From assembly GCA_007695205.1 (NCBI GenBank), contig REEF01000600.1, positions 1 through 8,930 on the forward strand: a stretch of DNA of 8,930 nt, in the 5' to 3' direction. Both the position numbers and the translations under genes were made by a program. The notes beneath the pieces were generated by a model that searched no databases, was not told the origin of the DNA, and worked only from the letters and a program-made list of their open reading frames with translations. Source of the stretch: Planctomycetaceae bacterium (GTDB lineage Bacteria; Planctomycetota; Planctomycetia; Pirellulales; Pirellulaceae). Position 1 is the stretch's first letter. The number at the start of each line of letters is the position of its first letter. Positions 1-5,455 of this stretch are shown one piece after another.

Positions 1-59
1 CCCGAAAACGACTCCCGACCCCTTCCGCCAATTCCACCAAGAAATACCTGGCCGGATGC

Positions 60-689
60 TTATGGCTCGATCTGTTGGATGCGGAAATCCTGGAAGCGAA
101 TCCAGTGCTCGGCGTCGGCAGGCCCGTGGTAGCATTGGATGCTGACCTGATCGTTGTTGGGCGGCGGCAGCTTGCCGTTGGCTGCGGTTTGAAACTCGCT
201 GTCCAGGTTCGAGCGGAACTGAGCGGTCCAGGTATCGGCGGTGACGATCAGTCGCAACTGGATCTTCTCGAACTCGTCGGTCGGCACCGGCACACGGCCT
301 GGGATGATGACCAGATCGCCATCCACCAACTCCTTGACCAGTTTGAACACGGGCTTGCCGTCGACGTACCAGGTGATCCCCGCCTGTTCATACTGGATCG
401 TGGGCAACGTGTGGTTGGTGACCGTCACGTCGATGGCAAATTTGCCCTGCTGGCGATCCGGAGCGGTCCGCACCAGCGCATTGCGGACGGTGGCCGCATT
501 GCCGGGCTGGACGCGGATTTCCAAGCCTTCGTCTTTCCAACGCCAGGCTTCCGGATCCTCGCGGAGCCACGACCAGCCATCGTCCATCTTTCCGGCCAGG
601 GCATCTTCGAAAACAACCTCCGTCTCAGCGGCCGCGGACGTCCACGGAAACAGCATCAGGGCCAACATCGCCAACATCGTGCATCTCAT
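60..689 (-). CDS. Secreted DUF1349/ConA-like beta-sandwich protein
   Basis: This 209-residue protein is probably exported. Residues 1-21 form a signal peptide (hydrophobic MLAMLALMLFPW, then a likely cleavage after SAAA). The mature part is rich in alternating beta-strand pattern and aromatics, with a stretch DGWSWLREDPEAW (37-49) followed by GLEIRV (55-60), a later EQAGITWYVDG (101-111) and a terminal WIRFQDFRI. This pattern resembles the concanavalin A-like domain of DUF1349 proteins and of beta-xylosidase C-terminal domains, which often bind or act near carbohydrates. No catalytic residues can be assigned. The ATG at 689 is supported by AGGAG (complement of 698-702) eight bases upstream. 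It lies 106 bases downstream of the protease gene on the same strand, so it may be transcribed separately. The family assignment is by pattern recognition only; the sugar-binding role is inferred. Confidence 0.8.
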   Translation of the reverse strand: MRCTMLAMLALMLFPWTSAAAETEVVFEDALAGKMDDGWSWLREDPEAWRWKDEGLEIRVQPGNAATVRNALVRTAPDRQQGKFAIDVTVTNHTLPTIQYEQAGITWYVDGKPVFKLVKELVDGDLVIIPGRVPVPTDEFEKIQLRLIVTADTWTAQFRSNLDSEFQTAANGKLPPPNNDQVSIQCYHGPADAEHWIRFQDFRIQQIEP

Positions 690-709
690 GATTCAGACTC
701 CTAGGGCAG

Positions 710-737
710 ATGAAAATCAAAGGGCAACTCCAGTCAA
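710..737 (-). promoter_or_regulatory. Weak candidate promoter for the beta-sandwich gene
   Basis: On the minus strand, TTGACT (complement of 732-737) is followed after 16 bases by TTTCAT (complement of 710-715). A start a few bases further on would give a very short leader that contains the AGGAG ribosome binding site. The -35 box is good and the -10 box is poor. It lies in the 106-base gap after the protease gene, where an independent promoter is plausible. No hairpin terminator for the upstream gene is visible in the gap. Confidence 0.2.
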
Positions 738-795
738 CCAGATATCAGTGTATCGTCTTGTCCGCCCGAATAACATCGGACGCGGAACGTCTGCT

Positions 796-1548
796 TCAGA
801 ACGGCGACACCAGCATCTCGAACATCAGGGCGAATGCGTTGTAGACCCCGTGAATCACGATCGCCGTCATCCAGAACGGATAACCCAGCTCGACACGCGG
901 CGGTCGATGATGTTGCCAGACGTCCTTCCAGACGTGAACCACGCCCCAGGCAGCGATTAGGCTGCACCCGACATGCAGGGCCGTACACACCGTCCAGCGC
1001 CAATAGATCAGCTCGGCCGATGGCTCACGCACGTAGACGTGCAGATACAGCAGGTTTTCGATCACCGCAAACACGGCACCGCCCATCGCACAGCAGACGA
1101 TGATCTGCCACGCACTGCGAAAAGCAAAAGGCCATTTTTCGACGGTCACCAGGGCCGCCATAATCTTGCCCATCTCTTCCACCAACGGCCCGAAGACCGT
1201 CAGTGCCAGGACGCTGAACCATGTCTGACCGGCTCCCCAAAACGCGCTGAGCAGCGCTAACGGTCCGGCGGCCAACATCAGGCCCAAAGTGACAAGCCAA
1301 CTGCGCCCCCAACCGTACCGGGCTCGGCCTTCGACCAACCATCGAGCGTACGGCGCATCCGCCCCTGAACCCGTCGCAGCGTTCTGTACGGCCATCGCCG
1401 GCTCGTTCCAGATCGAATCCAGCGGCGACTCGCTACGGATGGCGTCCGCCGGTTCTGCGGGTGGTTGCGGTGCCGGAGGGACCGGTCCAACGGTCGCCCG
1501 CATGTGCGGTTCGTCGAAGACCGAATCATGGACGCGACGGCGAGACAT
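796..1548 (-). CDS. PrsW-type intramembrane metalloprotease
   Basis: This 250-residue membrane protein carries the PrsW family motifs in the right order. EEMGK (124-128) matches EExxK, FAVIEN (160-165) matches FxxxEN, then come His192 in a membrane segment (ALHVGCS) and HGVYN (233-237) near the C-terminus. The glutamates and histidines are the expected metal ligands and catalytic residues. About five hydrophobic segments are visible (roughly 83-104, 109-123, 148-169, 185-206, 226-247). Residues 1-80 are a hydrophilic, proline-rich extension (PPAPQPPAEP at 24-33), presumably cytoplasmic. In Bacillus subtilis, PrsW cleaves the anti-sigma factor RsiW; no anti-sigma factor is encoded in this window, so the substrate here is unknown. 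A GAGGAG sits 12 bases before the ATG, a rather long spacing. The gene starts 38 bases after the upstream YbjQ-like gene and is probably cotranscribed with it. Confidence 0.87.
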   Translation of the reverse strand: MSRRRVHDSVFDEPHMRATVGPVPPAPQPPAEPADAIRSESPLDSIWNEPAMAVQNAATGSGADAPYARWLVEGRARYGWGRSWLVTLGLMLAAGPLALLSAFWGAGQTWFSVLALTVFGPLVEEMGKIMAALVTVEKWPFAFRSAWQIIVCCAMGGAVFAVIENLLYLHVYVREPSAELIYWRWTVCTALHVGCSLIAAWGVVHVWKDVWQHHRPPRVELGYPFWMTAIVIHGVYNAFALMFEMLVSPF

Positions 1549-1566
1549 GCGAATCGAACGCTCCTC

Positions 1567-1597
1567 GGACGTCAGCTCTTGGGACGTCAGCTCTTGG
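1567..1597. repeat. 15-base tandem duplication across a stop codon
   Basis: GGACGTCAGCTCTTG occurs at 1567-1581 and again at 1582-1596, with one further matching base (1597). The unit spans the last two codons and stop codon of the minus-strand gene ending at 1587. Since 15 bases are five codons, the duplication places a second copy of the same Lys-Ser-stop sequence in frame just beyond the first. It also forms part of the 38-base spacer before the protease gene. Confidence 0.85.
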
Positions 1598-2078
1598 TCG
1601 CGACATAATAGGCCGTTCCCGACGCCAACACGCTGATATCAGCCGCTTTGCGCCGCGCAAGAGCCGATCCGCTGATATCCGCGAAATCGATGCGTAAATT
1701 GGCCACCGCATTATAACCCATCGCATTGGTCTGTTCCAGCATTCGCATGACGACCTCGCGTCGCGCGCGATCCAGCACCATCTGATAGCTGCGGACCTGG
1801 CCGCCAAACAGGCTCTTCCACTGGCCTAGAAATCCACGGAAGTGGTCGACTCCCAGCGTGACCTCGCTGGTGATCATCACCGGCGGTTGGGAGCCCGTGA
1901 CCGCATCTTGCAGGCGGCCCGTATTGTGGACCAAGATATGAGCCACCGCCAATTCGCGTTGTGCAAGATCTGCCTCATGCCGATTGCTGATCCATACGCC
2001 CATCGCCCAGGCAAACGCCAGCATGAACAAAGGAAGACCGACGACAAACAGTCCGAAGACAAGATCCATATCCATCAT
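1587..2078 (-). CDS. Membrane-anchored YbjQ/UPF0145-like protein
   Basis: This 163-residue protein has one N-terminal membrane segment (about residues 6-30, LVFGLFVVGLPLFMLAFAW) followed by a soluble domain. The soluble part follows the YbjQ (UPF0145, PF01906) layout: a short beta region with TSEVTLGVDHF (70-80), a helix with RARREVVMRMLEQTNAMGYNAV (104-125), then the strand LRIDFADIS (128-136) and a final SGTAYYV (153-159). The 'helix, then GxNAVxNLRIDF, then xGTAxxV' order is the family hallmark. YbjQ proteins are sometimes called heavy-metal-binding, but their function is not established, and I see no obvious metal site here. The ATG at 2078 was chosen because AAGGAA lies six bases before it; a further ATG follows at once at 2075. 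Longer in-frame readings upstream overlap the neighbouring YbjQ gene and lack homology. It is the middle gene of a likely three-gene operon. Confidence 0.8.
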   Translation of the reverse strand: MMDMDLVFGLFVVGLPLFMLAFAWAMGVWISNRHEADLAQRELAVAHILVHNTGRLQDAVTGSQPPVMITSEVTLGVDHFRGFLGQWKSLFGGQVRSYQMVLDRARREVVMRMLEQTNAMGYNAVANLRIDFADISGSALARRKAADISVLASGTAYYVATKS

Positions 2079-2116
2079 CACGGATTCCTTCTTTGTGCCG
2101 CAGGAAGAAGATCGGT

Positions 2117-2458
2117 CTAAGAAACCGTCGACGCCTGGACGATCGGTTCGATCTTGACGGCGGTCCCGTACACATACAACTCGGCCGCCCCTTGCGTGAC
2201 GGCACTGGTGCTGAAGCGGACATTGACGATCGCATCGGCCTGCAGTTCTTGAGCCTGGCTCAACATCCGCTCGATGGCCGTCCGACGCGACTCGGTCAGC
2301 AGCTCGGTGTAGCCCTTCAGCTCGCCCCCGACAATGTTCTTGAGACTGGCGGCGAGATCTCGCCCCACATGCTTGGCTCGTACAACATTGCCCTGGACGA
2401 TCCCCAGGACACTGGTAACATGATAGCCTGGAATGGATTCCGTATTCACCACGATCAT
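2117..2458 (-). CDS. YbjQ/UPF0145 family protein
   Basis: This 113-residue soluble protein is a full-length member of the YbjQ family (PF01906; the Escherichia coli protein is of similar length). Recognisable blocks are TSVLGIVQGNVV (15-26), RDLAASLKNIVGGELKGY (33-50), the helix SRRTAIERMLSQAQELQADAIV (57-78), the strand NVRFSTS (79-85) and YGTAVKIEP (97-105). The family is thought to form compact oligomers; a molecular role has not been settled. I placed the start at the ATG at 2458 because the family alignment begins at MIVVNTESIPGY; an in-frame ATG at 2539 adds 27 residues that resemble no family member. The ribosome binding site is weak (GGAAAG about eight bases upstream). The gene is followed after 38 bases by a second, membrane-anchored YbjQ-like gene, so the two may form a hetero-oligomer. 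It probably heads the operon with the PrsW protease. Confidence 0.87.
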   Translation of the reverse strand: MIVVNTESIPGYHVTSVLGIVQGNVVRAKHVGRDLAASLKNIVGGELKGYTELLTESRRTAIERMLSQAQELQADAIVNVRFSTSAVTQGAAELYVYGTAVKIEPIVQASTVS

Positions 2459-2581
2459 AAGGCTCGCTTTCCAAAAAAAAAGCATCGAGACAGCAACACG
2501 AAACCGAAAGCCGAATCCGACACCCCCATAAAGACGCACCCATGACGAGAGGCGGGATTCACAGGGCCCGAAGTGGACTTG

Positions 2582-2610
2582 AAGCTATCGATCGGCGAGG
2601 CCTTTGTCAA
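2582..2610 (-). promoter_or_regulatory. Candidate sigma70-type promoter for ybjQ-ybjQ-prsW operon
   Basis: On the minus strand, a consensus TTGACA (complement of 2605-2610) is followed after exactly 17 bases by TAGCTT (complement of 2582-2587), which matches the -10 consensus at the first two and last positions. The -35 box overlaps the TGA stop of the upstream cytochrome-like gene. The predicted transcript would have a leader of roughly 115 bases ending in a run of nine T (complement of 2473-2481) just before the first YbjQ gene. This is a visual match only. Confidence 0.33.
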
Positions 2611-3707
2611 CGGTCGCGGTGATAGCGGCGATTGAAAACTTCCGCATCGAACGGATCGCGAGCCACGACATGACGCGGGGACTCGCCCGTCAAATCGCCA
2701 GAACCGAAACGCTGTGCGGGGGCCGATGCCTGCGAAGGGGTGGTATCGCTCAGACGCCGAGGCCGGTCGGGGAAATCGTCCGGCAGATCGACCGGCTGCA
2801 GATAACTGGCCTGCAACAGACCCGTCGCTGGTGCGAGGTGTGGTTCGGAGACCAGTTCGTGCACCGGCGCCGACGGCACCACGGTGGCCGAACGAACCCA
2901 AGCGGCCAGTAAGTCAAACTGCTGCTGTTCCCGAGGCCCGAAGACGGCCGTATCCAGTCCGCCATGAGCGCAGGACGGAACCTTCAGCAGAGGGCTGGAT
3001 TCCGGGTCCTCCAGATCGACCCATTGCATGACGGCATGCAGATTGCGAAGCGTAAAACGCCGGGTCAGGCTTCTGCTGAGCGCCGGACGCACCAGACGAA
3101 AATCGGACGCACCACCGCTGCCGTGACAGGAGTTGCCGCCACACTGGTTGAACAACAGCGGCTGGATCTGCGAGGTGAATTCTGCCACCGAACCGGGTGG
3201 CAGGCTCCGTGTGGTCTTCTCCAGATCCGCCATGGGGATCAAGGACGACGGCGAGCCATCCTGCGTTTCGTGGGATTCGGGAGATGCGACAGCCAAGTGA
3301 AGACGGCGTTGCAGACCAGGCAGTCGCGGGTGTCGGGGTTGCAATGCGATCGCAGTCAGCAATTGATCCGCCGCTCGAGCATGAAGCTTCTGTTGCAGGC
3401 ACCAGTCGGCCAGATTCAGGTGGCCCGTGACATCGTTGCTGGCCAAGCGTGACCGTTTACGCAGGTAGACTTCGTCCAAGTCGATACAATGCATCTCTAC
3501 ATCACGGACCGGCACTCGCACTTCGGAATTGTCGCCCAACAAAACGACGTAGCGATCACCTGCAGGAACGACCTGTCCCACCAAGACCCCCCCATTACGC
3601 AAAACCAGCACGGTAGAACGAGGCGCACGCCCCGAATCGGCCGCGTCCGCAACAAGCGGTACCAGCACCAGAACGAGCAGCAATAGGCAGAGCAGGTTTC
3701 GAGACAT
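2607..3707 (-). CDS. Secreted planctomycete cytochrome-c-like protein with TPR-like region
   Basis: This is a 366-residue exported protein. Residues 1-23 are a signal peptide (very hydrophobic LLCLLLLVLVLVPLVADA). Residues 32-85 form a strand-rich domain (VLVLRNGGVLVGQV, DRYVVLLG, EVRVPVRDVEMHC, DEVYLRKR) of a type that recurs in planctomycete exported proteins. Residues 96-130 resemble one TPR-like helix pair (HLNLADWCLQQKLHARAADQ, then ALQPRHPRL). Residues 178-250 resemble the planctomycete cytochrome C domains: TSQIQPLLFNQC leads into C189-GGNS-C194-H195, a CX4CH rather than CX2CH heme motif, followed by FRLVRP and DPESSPLLKV. The last 100 residues are proline- and charge-rich with no recognised domain. 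Heme attachment is inferred. The ATG at 3707 is chosen because it begins the signal peptide; longer in-frame starts read into the intergenic repeats. No Shine-Dalgarno sequence is evident. Confidence 0.78.
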   Translation of the reverse strand: MSRNLLCLLLLVLVLVPLVADAADSGRAPRSTVLVLRNGGVLVGQVVPAGDRYVVLLGDNSEVRVPVRDVEMHCIDLDEVYLRKRSRLASNDVTGHLNLADWCLQQKLHARAADQLLTAIALQPRHPRLPGLQRRLHLAVASPESHETQDGSPSSLIPMADLEKTTRSLPPGSVAEFTSQIQPLLFNQCGGNSCHGSGGASDFRLVRPALSRSLTRRFTLRNLHAVMQWVDLEDPESSPLLKVPSCAHGGLDTAVFGPREQQQFDLLAAWVRSATVVPSAPVHELVSEPHLAPATGLLQASYLQPVDLPDDFPDRPRRLSDTTPSQASAPAQRFGSGDLTGESPRHVVARDPFDAEVFNRRYHRDR

Positions 3708-3716
3708 AGGGCGGCA

Positions 3717-3745
3717 ACCGTAGCGAATCGCCTCGGGAACGTCAA
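3717..3745 (-). promoter_or_regulatory. Candidate near-leaderless promoter of the cytochrome-like gene
   Basis: On the minus strand, TTGACG (complement of 3740-3745) and TACGGT (complement of 3717-3722) are separated by exactly 17 bases. Only nine bases lie between the -10 box and the ATG at 3707, so a transcript starting at the usual distance would begin within a few bases of the start codon. This fits the absence of a Shine-Dalgarno sequence in front of the gene. Confidence 0.35.
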
Positions 3746-3837
3746 CATCAATCGCGAAGTATTCAAGGCCCGAAAGGCCTGGGCCAAACCGTTCCGCCTT
3801 GATACCGAAACGGCCCGGAAAATGGCACGGATAAGCA

Positions 3838-3905
3838 GATAAGTGCCACCCACCTATCGGATAAGTGCCACCCACCTATCACCGATCACCGATAAGTACC
3901 ACCCA
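3838..3905. repeat. Tandem GATAAGTGCCACCCA repeats (22-base period)
   Basis: A 21-base unit beginning GATAAGTGCCACCCA and ending CCTATC is present twice without mismatch at 3838-3858 and 3860-3880. A third, partial copy with one change (GATAAGTACCACCCA) starts at 3891. The junction TATCGGATA is itself an inverted repeat, and TGGCAC at 3823-3828 is complementary to GTGCCA at 3843-3848. The pattern suggests a dispersed palindromic repeat or transposon remnant; that needs copies elsewhere in the genome to confirm. It is not a CRISPR array because there are no spacers of regular length. Confidence 0.75.
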
Positions 3906-3913
3906 GCCGCTGG

Positions 3914-3939
3914 GGGCCAGAGCTGGTGTGCAGCGGCCC
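3914..3939. repeat. Hairpin next to tandem repeats
   Basis: GGGCC (3914-3918) pairs with GGCCC (3935-3939) and GCTG (3922-3925) pairs with CAGC (3931-3934), giving nine base pairs with a three-base bulge and a five-base loop. No T run follows on either strand, so it is not a typical terminator. A shorter inverted repeat, CCCAGC-C-GCTGGG (3902-3914), abuts it. Confidence 0.5.
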
Positions 3940-3953
3940 AGAGGTCAAGTGGA

Positions 3954-3989
3954 TTGCCAGCCGAGCTGCAGGCGAAGCAGCGGTGGCAA
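3954..3989. repeat. Strong 13-bp bulged hairpin
   Basis: Three consecutive stems line up. TTGCCA (3954-3959) pairs with TGGCAA (3984-3989), CCG (3961-3963) with CGG (3981-3983), and CTGC (3966-3969) with GCAG (3977-3980). Only one- and two-base bulges interrupt one arm, and the loop is seven bases. There is no T tract on either side. The form is that of a REP-like element or a structured RNA segment; which of the two cannot be decided from one copy. Confidence 0.6.
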
Positions 3990-4172
3990 GTCGCTGGCAC
4001 TGCTAGCAGCCGTCAGGGAAAGGTGGGCGAACCGAATCCACGATAGCAAAATCGGCGTAGCATCAATGCTTTCACTTGGTTAGACTGACGCGTACACCGT
4101 GGGATATTCTAAGACGAATGCCCTGCAATCCATCCCCTTGGTTTTACAAACATAAGTTGCCTGAGAGCGCAC

Positions 4173-4177
4173 GGAGG
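4173..4177 (+). promoter_or_regulatory. Ribosome binding site GGAGG deciding the YhaO-like start
   Basis: GGAGG lies six bases before the ATG at 4184. It fixes the start there and rules out longer in-frame starts, for example the GTG or ATG codons between 4077 and 4120, which have no comparable site. Confidence 0.85.
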
Positions 4178-4183
4178 TGCTCG

Positions 4184-5413
4184 ATGTCGGGAGAATCCAT
4201 TGCCTTTCTTCATGCTTCCGACTTGCATCTGGAACAGCCACCGTATGGGATGCCCGAGGTGCCGGATCATCTTCGAAAGATTCTGGCGGAAGCCCCCATC
4301 CAGGCGGCCGCGTGTGTCTTTGAAACGGCCATTTTAGAAAACGTCGATTTTATTCTGCTGGCCGGTGATGTGATCGACCCGTCCTCGGCAGGGGCGCGAC
4401 AACTGGCGTTCTTGATGGAACAGTTCGATCTGCTACGCGAACAGCGGATCGCCGTCTATTGGATCGGCGGCCAGATCGACGGCCCGGATCATTGGCCCGA
4501 GGAATTGGCCTTGCCCGATAATGTTCACCGGTTCCCTCGAGGCCAGGTGCATCAGAGTTTATTTCGTCGCAACGATCATCCCATCGCCTCGATCATCGGG
4601 ATCAGCGCTGGGAAAGATCCGGTGGTGGACGCCAGCGTTTTCCGCGTCGAGCCCAGCGATCGGTTCACGGTCGCCATGGCCTATGGTCGCGCAGAAGCCA
4701 GTTCGTTAGCAGCGTACAAACAGATCGATTACTGGGCGCTGGGCGGTCTGCATCAATCCAAGACATTATTCCAATCGCCTCAAACAGCGGTCTATCCAGG
4801 CAGCCCCCAGGGGCGATCGTTGAGTGAAGCGGGGGTGCATGGCTGTACGCTGGCGCGAGTCGAACGAGGCCGCACGGCACAGACCAAATTCATGCCCACC
4901 GACAATGTGCGGTGGTACCGTGAATCGATCGGGGCGGCCGAGGGAACGCACCGCAATGACTTGCAGCGCATCCTGCGCGACCGTATGCAGCGGATCGTGG
5001 CCGAAGCCGGCTCGAGCAGCATCCTGGTCGCTTGGCAGATCGAGACGGAGGGGACGTTGGCCAGCCAGTTGCGCGGCGGTTTGGATCACGAGTTGCTGGA
5101 TTGGCTGCGGACCGAATTCGGCCGAGCTCAACCGGCCGTCTGGACCATGGAGCTGACGGTCACATCGTCTGGCGAGTTACCGGAGGAGAGTTACGAAGAG
5201 GACACGATTCTGGGCGACTTCTTGCGAGCCGTTCGCCAGCACCAGCAGGACCAGCGCATGCCCTTGGACCTGGCCACCTACTTGCCTCAACGAGGCAAAG
5301 ACCGAACATTGGCAGCTGTCTTCGACTCGAACGAAGACGCCATGCGGTCGGATCTGCTGGAAGAAGCGGCCGCTTTGGGTGCGGACTTGTTGCGAGGTGA
5401 AGATGTTTTGTAA
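4184..5413 (+). CDS. YhaO/SbcD-like phosphoesterase with degenerate active site
   Basis: This 409-residue protein has the fold signature of the SbcD/Mre11/YhaO metallophosphoesterases (COG0420), the nuclease subunit of SbcCD-type DNA repair complexes. Motif I is intact (ASDLHLEQP: Asp13, His15), and motif II is intact (LLAGDVIDP: Asp62). The later metal motifs are changed. Where GNHD is expected the protein reads GGQID (95-99), the motif IV His-Gly is Tyr167-Gly168 (TVAMAYG), and the GHxH of motif V is GGLH (187-190), keeping only His190. By comparison with Mre11, four of the eight usual metal/catalytic side chains are missing, so nuclease activity is doubtful. Residues 240-409 correspond to the C-terminal cap region, which is not well conserved. 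The frame is uninterrupted and codon use is normal, which argues for a selected protein rather than a decaying gene. The partner ATPase gene follows after 42 bases. Confidence 0.85.
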   Translation: MSGESIAFLHASDLHLEQPPYGMPEVPDHLRKILAEAPIQAAACVFETAILENVDFILLAGDVIDPSSAGARQLAFLMEQFDLLREQRIAVYWIGGQIDGPDHWPEELALPDNVHRFPRGQVHQSLFRRNDHPIASIIGISAGKDPVVDASVFRVEPSDRFTVAMAYGRAEASSLAAYKQIDYWALGGLHQSKTLFQSPQTAVYPGSPQGRSLSEAGVHGCTLARVERGRTAQTKFMPTDNVRWYRESIGAAEGTHRNDLQRILRDRMQRIVAEAGSSSILVAWQIETEGTLASQLRGGLDHELLDWLRTEFGRAQPAVWTMELTVTSSGELPEESYEEDTILGDFLRAVRQHQQDQRMPLDLATYLPQRGKDRTLAAVFDSNEDAMRSDLLEEAAALGADLLRGEDVL

Positions 5414-5443
5414 CCGTGCGCAATCGAAATTGCCCTTCACGGC

Positions 5444-5448
5444 GGAGA
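5444..5448 (+). promoter_or_regulatory. Ribosome binding site for the GTG-started ATPase gene
   Basis: GGAGA at 5444-5448 lies seven bases before GTG 5456. The peptide read from that GTG (KITDVEIEGFGAWNDL) is the expected N-terminus of a YhaN/SbcC-type ATPase. The next in-frame ATG (5576) lies after the Walker A motif and would destroy the domain. Confidence 0.7.
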
Positions 5449-5455
5449 CGCGAAG

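Larger units (their letters stand above)
3708..4183. other. 476-base divergent intergenic region
   Basis: This gap separates the minus-strand cytochrome-like gene from the plus-strand YhaO-like gene. From left to right it holds a candidate near-leaderless promoter (3717-3745, minus), the tandem repeats (3838-3905), two hairpins (3914-3939 and 3954-3989), a 10-base perfect palindrome CTGCTAGCAG (4000-4009), an AT-richer stretch with a TATTCT box at 4105-4110, and the GGAGG of the plus-strand gene (4173-4177). No convincing protein-coding gene lies in it; the short open frames lack ribosome binding sites and known similarity. Confidence 0.7.

Noticed and set aside
241..960. A 239-residue plus-strand open frame
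   Set aside because: It is antisense to the signal-peptide-bearing gene and the protease gene, both of which have recognisable features. The translation has no domain-like pattern.
2473..2481. A run of nine A (T on the minus strand) considered as a terminator for the cytochrome-like gene
   Set aside because: No stable GC-rich hairpin precedes the T run on the minus strand, and it lies only about 15 bases before the first YbjQ gene.
2079..2543. An N-terminal extension that would make the anchored YbjQ-like gene 318 residues long
   Set aside because: The extra part overlaps the first YbjQ gene in another frame and has no homology. The start at 2078 has a ribosome binding site and begins directly with the membrane segment.
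3708..3875. A 56-residue extension of the cytochrome-like gene
   Set aside because: It would bury the signal peptide inside the protein and translate the intergenic repeats.
3838..3905. A possible CRISPR array
   Set aside because: The units are directly adjacent (one base between copies one and two, ten before the third), so there are no spacers, and no cas genes are nearby.
4077..4110. A promoter for the YhaO-like gene (TTGGTT or TTAGAC with TATTCT)
   Set aside because: TATTCT at 4105-4110 is an acceptable -10 box, but no -35 box lies at 16-18 bases, so it was not listed as a promoter.
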